A stretch of 64,000 nucleotides of DNA from Alopecurus myosuroides (lineage: Eukaryota; Streptophyta; Magnoliopsida; Poales; Poaceae), in the NCBI GenBank assembly GCA_028641055.1, contig CM054058.1, forward strand, positions 88,609,927 through 88,673,926, read 5' to 3'. The notes beneath the pieces are model-generated. The model was not told where the DNA came from. It ran no database searches and saw nothing but the letters and a program-made list of their open reading frames with translations. The number at the start of each line of letters is the position of its first letter. Within the stretch, counting starts at the first letter, position 1. This document shows, in pieces, positions 35,671 through 47,132 of this stretch. The position numbers were made by a program, and so were the translations under genes.

Positions 35671-36646
35671 TGTGGAGTCACCTAGGCGCTCCAATAGCAC
35701 GGATGAGCACATGTTATTCTCCTTGAGCTTCTTCGGTGAGGGAGATTATCGTTTCCACTATGAGGTCGACTTGAAGGCGTTGACCAAACCTTTACACAAG
35801 GTTGAGGCGACTCCACAAGATGGATGGAGGCTCTGAACAATCCGAAGCTTCTTGCAACAAGGTGGAAGCTCCAAGCACAAAGGATTCTACTAGAGTTTCT
35901 AGGCACCAAATAAATTTCTAGATCTACTAGTATGTGGTGCATGGATTTGCAATTGCTTTGGTGGAATCGCGGATCTAGCTCTCCTCAAGAACTCCATGAA
36001 ATATGATGTCGATTGGATGGACAGAGTGGGAGATCTAGCAGGTTGAAGCTCGCATTAATGGAGGAGAGAGAGTGAGTGTGAAGCTTAACATTGAATGAAG
36101 AAGATGCCCCTTTTTAAAGCTCCCTTGAAATCAGACCATTGGGGGGTTTCCCGCGCTACCGGAACTTTTGGCGTTCTACCGGAACTCCCGGGCCTGCGGG
36201 GAATCTCCCCGGTCTTCTCTCGCTTCCATCTTCCGGAACTAGTTCCGCACAGCCGGAACTTTCGGTGATCTGGCGGAACTTTCATGAGGCCGGAACTACC
36301 GGAAAAACTTTCATCCCAAGCTCCGCCCCAGAAATGTTGATTCCAACACCTGGGGGAAAATCCGTAAGTACGTGCGGAACCAAGGATGGAACTTCCGCTG
36401 ATGCACCGGAACTTACGTGATGCCGGAACGTCCAGCTAAGGTTCGGTGCCAACTTCCGCTCCAGAATGCACGATTCCAGTACATGGAGAGAAATTCTGGA
36501 AGAAGGGGTGGAGCTTTTGCTAGAACAACCAGAACTTCTGCCACCTGGAACTTTGCCAGGAAAAATCCCCTAAAACAGCACGAGATAAAAACACGAATCG
36601 AGTGTCATCAATCATTAAAACTAATAGGAATGCATATGCACTTTCA
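35671..36646 (-). repeat. Sirevirus 3' LTR, copy B
   Basis: 976 bp, minus-strand start TGAAAGTGCAT and end CCACA. It differs from the copy A LTR (6955-7910) at about 2% of positions and keeps 20 bp that copy A lost between two GGAACTTTC repeats. Confidence 0.75.
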
Positions 36647-36662
36647 ATCTCCCTCCTTTTTA
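36647..36662 (-). other. Polypurine tract of the Sirevirus, copy B
   Basis: On the minus strand AAAAAGGAGGGAGAT immediately precedes the LTR. Confidence 0.7.
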
Positions 36663-37044
36663 TGGATTCATGACAACACTAATTTGTGGCGTTAAGGGCT
36701 TAAGAAGGAGCGGAGCTCTCCCATAGTTGTGTGCATCTTTTGGGCGTTTAAAAGCTTAAAGACACTCGCAACTAGAGAGTATCTCCCCTTAAACTTTTAT
36801 GACCCATACAATAGATAATATGACACAGTGACTAATAAGATATGATAAATAACAAGTTGCAACCTAATAAGTTTGAGACAAACGACCGAGGTCCAAAGTA
36901 TACACGGAGACACAAGTTATAAGAACGAACGAAAAACGAACTTGTGGCTCCACCCTTGCAACAACCCGAGAAAAGCCTAATAGAACATTTCTCTCACTTT
37001 GGCATCAAGCGCACCAAAAAGGGAGGAATGCGCTGCTAGCGTTC

Positions 37045-38534
37045 CTATGGAGCATTACTCCACCCCATGGTGAACCGCGTACGAGGAGGTTCTTCGCGCT
37101 GAGGGGCTTCATCATCATCACTCCAAAAGCTGTGCTCGGAGATCCACACATCCTTGGGAGTGATAGATTCCTTGGAGCCTGTAGGAGACACGGGAAGATC
37201 TATCTTGCGCATAATAGCCTTCTTACAAGAAGCAACCTTCTTTTTGTAGACATGATTATCATAGAGGCGGTCATGTATATCGAGCTAAAGACAGAAGGTT
37301 TTGCACACCTTGAGGTGCACCTTGTTGAACCATCCTGGAGCTACCCCAGGAGGAGGAGGAGGACCACGAGCATGAGCAGAAGAAGAGGCAGCCTTAGGCT
37401 TCTTGACAAGAAACTTCTTGACAAGATGTTCAGTGAGTTCCGTGGAAAGATCAATCTGATCACCATTCTTCGCCTCGCTCCAACGAGCATAGATGAGCTT
37501 CATGATGTAAGGTGCAAAGGGATGAGCACGCTGATGGTCAACGATAGCAAGATAGAGCTCCTCAACTATGAACTTCACAACATCTGGCTTCTCATTAGAA
37601 CTTTGCTTCTCCTTAGTCCAGAATAGAAGATCAACAACAAAACCCATGAACCTCATCCCAGTTGCCTACCCGAGGAATGAGAGTCTCGCGTTAGATACGA
37701 TGCATAATCTCATAGAGGGGAAGGAGATCACAAGTCTGCCCAGGGGTGCCATCTTCAAATGTGAGATCATCCAACTCCTTATAGGGCATAGAGCGCATAG
37801 TGCCATGGGAAGTCCGGCCACCAAGAAAAGAACGCAAAGCCTCCCCAAACTGCTCAAGTGTAGCCTCAAGAGAACTGTCCTTGGTCATCCAACGCATAGT
37901 GTTGGCGGTGTCAATGTGGACATTCGAGACGAACTGAAGAATGAGAAACTCGTCAAACCAACAGTTGAGATGCATGAGATCAATCAGACCATACTATTCA
38001 CATAGGGCAAGAACTTCATCAAAATATCCCTGATGCTCGGGATTCCTCATATGCTCAATGTTGATGGAGTGCTGCTTAGTAACTCTAGTCTTCATACTCA
38101 GACATACCTTATTGTACACCTGCTCTTGATCATTGGTGTAAAAGAATGGGTTGGCAACATCCGTAGCACGATTTTGATCATAGGTGATCTTGTCACGATA
38201 CTGCTTGTAGATATGAGGCCTCCACTTGTTGAAACAGAGAACTGGAAGAGGCTTGGATGCAACAGAAAATCTTTGTGGCTTTAACCGTTCCTGGAGGTAG
38301 TTTCTTCTTCGCAAGAGCCCTATGTCTAGCAGTCTTGGCAACAGAAGGCATAACCTGATATTCTTCCTCAATGCCATCCTTGTTGGTAGTATGCTGCTTT
38401 TTGCGAGAATAGGACATACCCGGTCCATCTGAACCTGTGAAAGAATGTAGCATAAAGAGGGAACTAGGATAAGTACACAAGCTATGAGTGTAATGGATAT
38501 GGAACACATGATATGACAAGTTAATATGTAACAA
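37045..38534 (-). pseudogene. Envelope-like / additional ORF of the Sirevirus, copy B
   Basis: This is the extra protein frame downstream of pol. A possible AG acceptor (TCTTTCACAG) at about 38437 precedes the MSYSRKKQ segment, suggesting an upstream leader exon. The body reads through WRPHIYKQYRDKITYDQNRA, then LILQFVSNVHIDTANTMRWM, then KLIYARWSEAKNGDQIDL and a proline-rich linker. It resembles the 'putative plant transposon protein' family. Breaks: a frame change at about 38280, another between 37975 and 37656, and a TAG stop at 37285-37287 where copy A has glutamine. The product is non-functional as it stands; the normal function is unknown. Confidence 0.6.
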
Positions 38535-39770
38535 AGATTAAACAGGAGCCGGAAGTTCCGGTGAAGAACCGAAAGTTCCGCTTAGGGACAAAAACAAAAC
38601 GGCGGAACCCATACAGATCTGCGAGTTTACGCGACGATTCCAAGGGGAACGAAATCATCAATCCATGAGCGGAACAAAAATAGTCCCAAACGCATAACTA
38701 CCCGGGTCCTAGATGCAATATTTGAAACTATTACCAAGATATATCATATGATGAGAGGGGAAACATCTTCCATGGAATTTTAATCGACAACTAGCCAAGA
38801 GTTCCAATCCTAAGTGGAAGAACTAGGGTTTCAAATTAGAGAAGCCCAAGAGCAAGAGGGGAAGGGAGAGGTACCCAAGTCCATGGAGGAAGGAAAAAGG
38901 ACGACCCCCTCATGGGGCAGATCTGACGAGGCGACGAAAGAGACGGCGAGCAGGGGTAGAGGATCTCCGGTCGACGAGGGTGGCGGCTTGTTGTTGTGGG
39001 CAGTGGGAGCAGGAAGGGGGAAAAGGGAATGGAGCCCTAACTTCCCCACTCCTGAACATATGCTGGAGGAACAAATACCGCAGGGCCGGAAGATCTGGGC
39101 GACGACCAGAAGTTCCGCCCGGGGGAAAACGAGAACTAACACCCGAGCAGCCGGAAGTTCCGGTTTCTGGCCGGAAGTTCTGCTCACTAGCAAATTCGAG
39201 GAATTTTCCCAGGGGTCGGAAGGTCCGGTCTGAGGCCGGAAGTTCCTGAATTGAAGTTTTAGCAGGAATGAGATAAAAAGATAGCTTGTGCTCAGAATTT
39301 TTCAGAAAGAGGCTAAAGGGTACGACATTTGGCTTGGGTTAGTGGCGATAATGACCAAGATGAAAGAGATCACCCAAGTTTGCAAGATCCAAGAAATAAA
39401 ACTAAAAATGGGTGTCTTTCCGAAAGAACAAAACAATACGAGAATCCTCAAGGAAATACCAAATAAAAGCCAACTTATCTAAAAGAAGGTCGGTAGCCGT
39501 AGCCACCATGTTTGAGTGTGTGCTTTGGCGCCGCGAAGATATATCTTGGGCCCAAAAGCACTAATTAGAATTAAGCGCAATAAGTCACAAAATGAATAGA
39601 TATGCATGAAGTTTTGATTTTCGCATGATAAGAGGAGTGTTGACTTATGAGTTACGCCCCCCTATGTCCATGCCTACATCCAAACCAAATCACACATATA
39701 ATGGAGGTATTTATGCAAGATATCAAGTGAAGTTGCACGAATCTATGACATTTAGTTGATTCCTCAAAAC
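38535..39770 (-). other. Sirevirus spacer between RNase H and the envelope-like frame, with palindromic GC-rich motifs
   Basis: Non-coding. It carries at least five copies of CCGGAAGTTCC-like words (near 38547, 39105, 39151, 39170, 39232), the same quasi-palindrome that fills the LTR. A GC-rich block at 38831-39193 may be the leader exon of the envelope-like transcript. Confidence 0.5.
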
Positions 39771-40530
39771 TCAAAATCTTGGTTCATGAAGGGCCTTAAT
39801 AAAAATATCCACAAGTTGATCCTTGGTTGACACATAAGATAGATCAATATCGCCCTTATAAACATGGTCCCGAATGAAATGGTGACGAATCTCGATGTGC
39901 TTCGTCTTGGAGTGAAGAACGGGGTTGTAGGCGATCTTGATGGCACTTTTATTGTCACATAGAAGAGGAACTTTGTAAAAATTGACACCATAATCGTTCA
40001 AGGTTTTCCTCATCCATAGAAATTGAGCCCAATAACTTGCCGCAGAAATGTACTCGGCTTCTGTGGTGGAGAGAGCAATGCAATTTTTCTTCTTAGAGGA
40101 ACATCACACCATAGAGCGACCAAGTAATTGGCAATTCCCGGATGTTGACTTTCTATCCGTCTTCTCTCTCGCATAATCCGCATCCGAATACCCAATGAGC
40201 TTAAAACTTAAACCATTGGGATACAAAAGACCAAAATTTGGGGTATGAACTAAATATCGAAAGATTCGTTTAACCGCTTCAAAATGACTTCGCCTCGGAG
40301 AGGCTTGAAACCTTGCACATTTACAAACACTATACATAATATCTTTTCTAGATGCACAAAGTTAAAGCAAAGAACCAATCATGGAGCATTATACATTTTA
40401 ATCTACCTCTTTACCATTAGGGTCGGGTTTCAAGTCAAGGGTTGTGGAGATGGGAGTCTTTGTAGGCTTGGCATCATGCATGTTGAATCTCTTGAGCATG
40501 TATTAGGTATACTTGGCTTGTTTGATGAAG
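39771..40530 (-). pseudogene. pol: Sirevirus RNase H and end of reverse transcriptase
   Basis: The minus-strand frames show the end of RT and the copia RNase H: GYSDADYA with the first catalytic aspartate, KSTSGNCQLLGRS, then PLLCDNKSAIKIAYNP and KTKHIEIRHHFIRDH, ending YVSTKDQLVDIFIKAL. RNase H removes the RNA template during reverse transcription. The frame is broken near 40013-40104. The right border is the BARE/Angela-like element at 40536, inserted in the RT region. The part of RT upstream of this resumes at 48456 after the GTTAC duplication. Confidence 0.8.
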
Positions 40531-40535
40531 GTTAC

Positions 40536-41862
40536 TGTTGGGAATATGCCGTAGAGGAAATCATGTATGATGTAATTCCCAATGTATTCATAAAGTTATT
40601 AAGTCGTCCTTGTTTTGAACATCTGATATATGTCATTGAATATGTGCTTCGATTGTGGAACTATGTATTCATGTTGTTCATGCTAAATTGTCCGTGGTCA
40701 TTAAGGTTGTGCTAGACACACACCCTAGACTAATGTGAGTGTTGGCTGATGACTCGGTTCCACTTGTCATGGGCATGGGGATGCCATTCCAACATTCACA
40801 GACTCAGCTAAAGATTTTAGCAAGTCGGACTGACCCATATTGAGATGCAACTAGTAAGTCGTCATTTGCATGTCTCAATCAATGTAATCCTTAGATCCGA
40901 GGTTATCGCACAATCTGAGTTGTGGATCACCGACTTAGGTTCTGTCAAACGATGTTCCGTGACAAGGCAGTTATAAAGACAGAGTTCGGGTCAAATGAGA
41001 AGCAAGCTGCGTGATGTGGATGATCAAGATGGGATTTTGCCCCTCCGAATGGAGAGATATTCCCTGGGCCCCCTCGAGTGATATGATTCCGGAAGCATGG
41101 CCATGCATGAATCGGTTAAGTGTTAACTGGGTCTGTTGACTAAGAGTTAGTCAGATGAATCATATATCACGGAACGATAAGAGAGTTGAGCTATTTAAGG
41201 GATGACGATAATTCGCCTATAGTTCGAGAAGGTATATCGTGAGGCAAATGGGACTCATATGAAAGTCACATTGGAAGGTATGTCGTCATGACTCTATGGC
41301 ACTTGGAAGTCGGCACGTTCTGCTAGGAGCCGCTACCGATTGATCGATTGGGAGTCGGACTTCAATCGTCTCCAAGTCTCCATGATCCTGCAGGGTAGCA
41401 CACTTAAGAGCGGAGAAAGTATATTGGTCGGGTTGGACCCGAACCGGAAATGGACTGAAGTTGTGAGTTGGACTCACAGAGGGAATGGGCCACAAACATT
41501 GTGAAGCCCACTCCCACTCGCTATATAAAGAGGGGCGCAGGTTGCCTAACGCACACAAATTTCCACTCCCATGCGTTGGGAACCCAAGCCCCACTCAGTC
41601 CAGCCGCCGCACCGGACCTAGCAGTCCGCCGTCGGATCTCCTCCTCGTACGTGTGGACACTGTCAGAGGTGATGTACGATCATCACTTCGACGATCGCGG
41701 GATTGGATCAGCTGGATCGGATCATGGGACTACATTGCATCGACGTGCTTCATCGATAATCCGCAACTGCGCGTCTAGTGGTAATCCTCGTGGCCTTCTA
41801 CCTCGGCTAGATCTTGGAAGTACTGCGTAGATTTTTTTTGTGTATCTCTACGCGCGCCAACA
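40536..41862 (+). repeat. 5' LTR of the BARE/Angela-like element
   Basis: 1327 bp, TG...CA. A clear TATA box TATATAAA lies at 41522-41529, about 340 bp before the LTR end. Confidence 0.92.
41522..41529 (+). promoter_or_regulatory. TATA box of the 5' LTR promoter
   Basis: TATATAAA in a GC-richer context (CTCGC before, GAGGGG after). The same site is at 48114-48121 in the 3' LTR. Confidence 0.7.
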
Positions 41863-41863
41863 G

Positions 41864-41875
41864 TGGTATCAGAGC
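41864..41875 (+). other. Primer-binding site (tRNA-Met type)
   Basis: TGGTATCAGAGC one base after the LTR. Confidence 0.9.
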
Positions 41876-43170
41876 GGTAGCTTCTGGTTTTAGGCCCGTG
41901 ATCTGCACATATGTGATATGCAGTTAGCGTTAGATTGGATCTAATTGCTATTTTGGTGGTCGTTCTATGAGATATATCGGTTTTGTACAAAGTTGATTGG
42001 ATCAATCGTACTCGGGGTTAATGGATGATCTGGTTACAGTGATCATACTGCTAAGGTCGTGGAACAACTTACCCCTACCGGTCGGTTTCCACCATCGGGG
42101 TATACCGTGACACATAAATCCAGTTGCGGTGATCCAAGATCAAAGAGTTTGGTCGAATCGTAATACGGATCAGATGTAGGTAAAACTATTTTATTCGATT
42201 AAGAAATCCATGTTCGGATGCAGAGCGGGAACGCCGGCTTCGCCCTGTCGTCGCGCCTTAGATGTCGTTACGAGTTTAACAACGCCGGTAGATATCGTTT
42301 CTATGCATAACTTGTTTTTGCATGATGTTGTGAATGGTATGGCTTATTTGCATGTTATGTGTGTAATCCATACGTGATCTGCGTATCATGTTTTTGTCAT
42401 CCGACTAGAGCCTAGGTGTTGTCATTTTATTATATAACGGCCTGCGTGTCGGATTGTCTATGTATTTTTTTCATTTACTAGCTAGTGTAGCTTTTTGGAG
42501 AACCCGGATGAGATGCAAATCGATGTACAAGTCGGCTACATGGAGTAAGATGGCACGTGACAAGAGTTGGCACGAGTCGACTTACAAGCTTTGTGGAGAT
42601 GGAAATCACCATGAAGAGAGTCATATCATTTCACATTATAATTGCTTTATTTGTGTTATTGTTATGTCTCTTTTTACCTCTATTTACATAGTTGGTAGAT
42701 TTTAAATCCCTCAAAGAAGGTCTAGTCGGTCGCCCCGCTAGTGCTGCACTATCACAAGTCGGACATTCTTGGTAGTGGGCTCATAAAATTGAGGTGCTAC
42801 CAATTCTTTCCGATTAGGTGGGTTTGAGTCGGACTCTTATAGCGGAAGCACTTGGTAAGCTAGACGAGTCCATCACAACGGTTTTGGGGCTCGGAGCGAG
42901 GTAGGTTGGGAGCCGGGGAATGTGATGCCACCCAACAAACAGGAGTCGTATTGGATACGATTGGCGAGGTATTGCCTACCTAGATCACTTGACGGCTAGC
43001 GGTGAAGCTAAAACTCAGTAGTCGACTTGCTTATTTAGGATCTTGAATCACTTAGCAACCATCAGAGGGGTGTTGGTTCTAGTGGGAGCATAAGTATTAA
43101 AGCGTTTAATATGGCTGCTCTTTTATGAATACATGTCTTAAGTGTTTTGCATATTTTCTGTTGTAGACCA
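41876..43170 (+). other. Untranslated leader of the BARE/Angela-like element
   Basis: About 1.3 kb without a coding frame, the usual long leader of this family. Confidence 0.7.
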
Positions 43171-43992
43171 ATGGCACCTAGCAACCTTTCTCAGTTGTCC
43201 ACTTTTGCGTTGAGGTCAATCCTAGAGAAAGATAAGCTTAATGGAACTAATTTCACCAACTGGTACCGTAATCTGAGGATAGTCCTCAAGCATGATAAGA
43301 AAGACCATGGTCTAGAGACTCCACTTCCAGATGAGCCTTATGATGATGCGACTGTCGCTGTCATGAATGCCTACCGTAAGACAAGAGATGAGTCTACAGA
43401 AATTAGCTGTCTTATGCTTGCACACATGGAACCGGACTTACAGCAGCAGTTCGAGAATGTTGAGGCCCACGATAAGATCGAAAGCCTCAAAAATATGTTC
43501 CAGGCTCAGGCAAAGACCGAGAGGTATCAAGTCTCTCAAGCTTTGCTGGGCTGTAAGCTCAAAGACGGCGATCCACTGAGTCCGCATGTAATCAAGATGA
43601 CTGGTTACATGCAGTTTCTGGATAGGCTGGGGTTTCCAATTAACGAAGAGTTCACTACTGATATAATTCTGAACTCTCTTCCTAGTGCATATGGTCCATT
43701 CATTTCGAACTACCACATGCATGGTATGGATAAGAAGCTCACTGAATTACATGGGATGCTCAAAACGGCAGAGCCTGATCTCAAGAAAGGCGTCAGTCAA
43801 GTGTTGATGGTGCAGAATAAGGCTAAGTTCAAGAAGAGTTCTTGGACCAAGAAGAAGAAGGGTAAGTCAGGAGGCAACGCTCATGGCCCTATCCAGAGCG
43901 CTTCCTCAAGGACCAAGCCATATCCTACATCCGGAGCCAATTGCTTCTATTGCAAGCAGGATGGCCACTAGAAGAGGAACTGCACCAAGTAT
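43171..43992 (+). pseudogene. gag: gag of the BARE/Angela-like element
   Basis: The frame starts at MAPSNLSQ (43171; an upstream ATG at 43147 is less likely) and runs about 266 codons. It contains LEKDKLNGTNFTNWYRNLRI near its start, the hallmark of the copia Gag (UBN2-type) domain, and a basic lysine-rich C-terminus. It ends in a CCHC zinc knuckle, CFYCKQDGH, followed by a TAG stop (43969-43971) where tryptophan is expected, then KRNC. The stop therefore sits inside the knuckle and separates Gag from pol, which continues in the same frame. Gag forms the particle that packages the element RNA in the cytoplasm. Confidence 0.85.
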
Positions 43993-44448
43993 TTGGCTGA
44001 CAGAGCCAAGAGTGGAGGTGTGACTTCCAACTCAGGTACGCTTGTATGCAATGTTATAGACATTTATCTTGCTGATGCAACTAACAGTTCTTGGGTATAT
44101 GATACCGGATCAGTTATTCACATATGCAACTCGTTGCAGGGACTGGTAAGAACTAGGAGTGTGACGAGAGGAGAGGTTGATATTCGGGTCGGCAACAAGG
44201 CGAGAGTCGCTGCGTTGGAAGTCGGCACGATGCAACTTCATTTACCTTCAGGATTTTTAATGGAGCTGAATAATTGTTATTATGTTCCAGTGCTTAGTCG
44301 AAACATTATTTCCGCCTCATGTTTGACGAGACAAGGTTATGAGTCGAATATTAAGAATAAGGTTTGTTCTTTATATTTGAAAGATATGTTTCATGGCTTT
44401 GCACCCGTTCAAGACGGGTTATTTATTTTGAATCGGTCTATATCATAA
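43993..44448 (+). pseudogene. pol: Aspartic protease of the BARE/Angela-like element
   Basis: In frame with gag. The protease signature SSWVYDTGSVIHIC contains the catalytic Asp-Thr-Gly at about residues 37-39 of this open stretch. The rest (NCYYVPVLSRNIISASCL) is the usual copia protease fold. It would cleave the Gag-Pol polyprotein. The frame ends at TAA 44446-44448, after which the pol reading moves to another frame, so a frameshift lies at about 44430-44450. Confidence 0.8.
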
Positions 44449-45296
44449 ATGTGAAAAGGTTGAAACCAAATGATCTAAATATGGCTTACTTTTTGCAGTG
44501 TCGGCTTGGTCATATAAGCTGGAAACGCATGAAGAAGTTCCATGATGGTGGACTTATAATTTCGTTCGACTTAGACTAATTCGAGACATGCGAATCATGC
44601 CTACTCGGCAAAATGACCAAGACACCTTTTGCAAGGAGTTGTGAAAGGGTGTCCGACTTGTTGGAACTAATACATAGTGATGTATGTGGTCCAATGAGCA
44701 CGACAACTAGAGGTGGTTATGAGTACTTCATTACCTTCACTGATGATTTGAGTATGTATGGATATATCTATTTAATGAAACACAAGTCGGAAGCCTTTGA
44801 GAAATTCAAGGAATTACAGAGTGAGGTACAAAATCAACTCGGCAAGAAAATAAAGTTTCTACGGTCGAACCGTGGAGGCGAGTAAATGAGCCATGAGTTT
44901 GATGACCATCTAAAGAGTTGTGGAATAGTTCCTCAACTCACTCTGCCGGGTACACCGCAGAGGAACGGTGTATCGGCACGGAGAAATCGGATCTTGTTGG
45001 ACATGGTACGATCAATGATGAGTCGGACAGATCTACCTTTATCATTTTGGGGTTATTATCTAGAAACTACAGCGTTCACACTAAACAGAGTACCATCAAA
45101 GTCAGTAGAGAAGACACTACATGAGATGTGGACTGACAAAAGGCCAAGTTTGACTTTTCTTAAGATTTGGGGCTGTGAAGCATTTGTCAAGCGACTACGG
45201 TCGGACAAGCTCACGCCCAAGTCGGATACGTGTATTTTCGTGGGGTATCCAAGGGAAACCTTGGGGTACTACTTCTACAACCGAGAATAGGGCAAA
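44449..45296 (+). pseudogene. pol: Integrase of the BARE/Angela-like element, two catalytic residues replaced
   Basis: Contains the HHCC zinc region (CRLGHISWKRMKKFH ... CESC) and the core beginning LIHSDVCGPM with the first catalytic aspartate. The second catalytic aspartate is replaced by asparagine (RSNRGGE, AAC at 44868-44870). The catalytic glutamate is replaced by alanine (NGVSARRNR, GCA at 44976-44978). In-frame stops occur at 44577-44579, 44883-44885 and 45288-45290. Integrase inserts the cDNA into the host genome; with these changes this copy could not. The replacements must postdate its own insertion or have been complemented in trans. Confidence 0.85.
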
Positions 45297-46500
45297 GTGT
45301 TTGTTGCTCGGAACGGTGTCTTCCTTGAGAAGGAGTATCTCAGTCGGGGAGTCAGTGGGAGCATAGTGCAACACGAAGAAATTCGAGAGGAACCGGCTAG
45401 GGGCGAGTCGGCGAGGGCCTTGGAGGTTGAGCCAGTCGTGGTACCTACGCCGATAACAGCACATGAACCACGGAGATCTGCCAGATTACAAAATGCTCGT
45501 GATGTTTTACTGTTAGACAGTAATGAGCCGGCAACTTATTCGCAAGCGATGGTGGGATCTGATTCGGAGTCATGGCTTGGAGCCATGAGATCCGAGATAA
45601 AGTCTATGAATGAAAACCAAGTTTGGAATTTGGTTGATGTGCCTGACGGTGCAAGACCCGTCGAGTTCAAATGGGTCTTTAAGAAGAAAACTGATATGGA
45701 TGGAATATTTCCGTCTATAAAGCACGACTTGTCATGAAGGGGTTCCGACAGGTTCAATGAGTTGACTATGACGAGAACTTCTCGCCTGTAGCGATGCTTA
45801 AGTCAGTTCGGATCATGTTAGCCATAGCAGCCTATTTGGACTATGAGATATGGCAGATGGATGTCAAGACGGCTTTCCTTAATGGAAATTTAACCGAGGA
45901 CGTGTATATGATACAGCCCGAAGTTTTGTCGATCCGGCTAACGCTGACAAGGTATGCAAACTTCAGAAATCCATTTATGGGTTGAAGCAAGCATCTCGGA
46001 GTTGGAACATTCGCTTTGATGATGTAGTCAAATCGTTTGGCTTCATCAACATCGATCATGATTCTTGTTTATACAATAAGATTAGTGCGAGCAAAGTAAA
46101 TTTTCTAATCTTATATGTGGACGACATATTACTGATGGGAAATGATGTCATGATGTTGCAAGAAACCAAAGAATCATTGGAAAGGAGTTTCTCAATGAAG
46201 GATTTGGGTGAGGCGACTTACATACTGGGAATCAGGATCTATAGAGATAGATCAAGGCGGCTCATTGGATTGAGTCAGAGTACATATCTGGACAAAGTAT
46301 TTAAGAAATTCAATATGGAAGAGTCTAAGAAGGGGTTCTTACAGATGTCCCATGGTGTAAAACTTAGCAAGACTCAGTGTCCTTCAACGACTGATGAGCG
46401 AAGTCGGATGAGTGTGATCTCGTATGCTTCGGCAATCGGATCCATCATGTATGCCATGATTTGTACTAGGCCGGATGTTTCCTATGCTCGAAGAATAACG
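45297..46500 (+). pseudogene. pol: Reverse transcriptase of the BARE/Angela-like element
   Basis: The N-terminal part (VWNLVDVPDGARPVEFKWVF) is in the integrase frame to 45737. The next part (IWQMDVKTAFLNGNLTEDVY) is in a second frame to 45985. The catalytic part with LYVDDILLMGN (YVDD at 46114-46125) is in a third frame from 45982. There are therefore at least two frameshifts (near 45715 and 45940) and a stop near 45760. The active-site aspartates themselves are intact. RT copies the element RNA to DNA in the particle. Confidence 0.85.
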
Positions 46501-47097
46501 AGAAGATACCAGGCTGACCCTGGCGAAACCCACTGGGAAGCAGTTAAAACCATCCTTAAGTACTTGAGAAGGACTAAGGACATGTTCCTAGTTTATGGAG
46601 GTGATGAAGAATTCAGTGTAAAGGGTTACACGGATGCGAGCTATCTCACTGACTCGGATGGTTCTCGTTCGCAATCTGGATACCTGTTCGTAATGAACAG
46701 AGGAGCTATGAGCTGGAAGAGTTCCAAGCAAGATACCGTGTCTGCATCTACAATAGAGGCTGAGTATATTGCTGCCTCTGAGGCTGCAAAGGAAGCTGTT
46801 TGGATCAGGAACCTCCTGACAGATCTTGATGTGGTTCAGGGCGCGTCGAATCTATTGGACGTATATTGTGACAACAATGGTTCTATCGCACAAGCCAAGG
46901 AACCTAGAGAACACCAGAAGAACAAACATATACTCATGTGTTACCACCTCATTCACCAGTTTGTCGAACAAGGTGATATCAAGTTATGCAAAGTACACAC
47001 AGATGCAAACATTGCAGATCCGGTTACAAAAGCGCTACCACAACCAAAGCATGAGGCGCACATGAGAGGTATGGGCATTCGATGCCTAGGCATATGA
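46501..47097 (+). pseudogene. pol: RNase H of the BARE/Angela-like element
   Basis: Continues the last RT frame without interruption. KGYTDASYLTDSDGSRSQSG, STIEAEYIAASEAAKEAVW and VYCDNNGSI carry the catalytic D-E-D residues. The C-terminus ADPVTKALPQPKHEAHMRGM is the typical end of BARE/Angela Pol. Stop TGA at 47095-47097, about 35 bp before the 3' LTR. Confidence 0.88.
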
Positions 47098-47132
47098 TGT
47101 CGAGATGATTGACTCTAGTGCAAGTGGGATAC

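Larger units (their letters stand above)
28725..37568. repeat. Copy B of 8.8-kb segmental duplication
   Basis: Direct copy of 1-8832. The offset drifts from 28724 to 28736 because of small indels. Copy B continues upstream (28114-28724) into a CpG-rich head whose partner for copy A would lie left of the window. It continues downstream into the rest of the Sirevirus. Copy B keeps 20 bp near 36254-36274 that copy A lacks. Confidence 0.95.

Noticed and set aside
1..37568. The two 8.8-kb direct repeats as LTRs of one giant element
   Set aside because: They lack TG...CA ends and primer site at the borders, contain parts of other LTR elements, and one border lies within a retroelement gene.
38814..39233. 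+ strand 139-residue frame over the Sirevirus spacer
   Set aside because: Antisense shadow of non-coding retroelement DNA rich in palindromic motifs; no domain.
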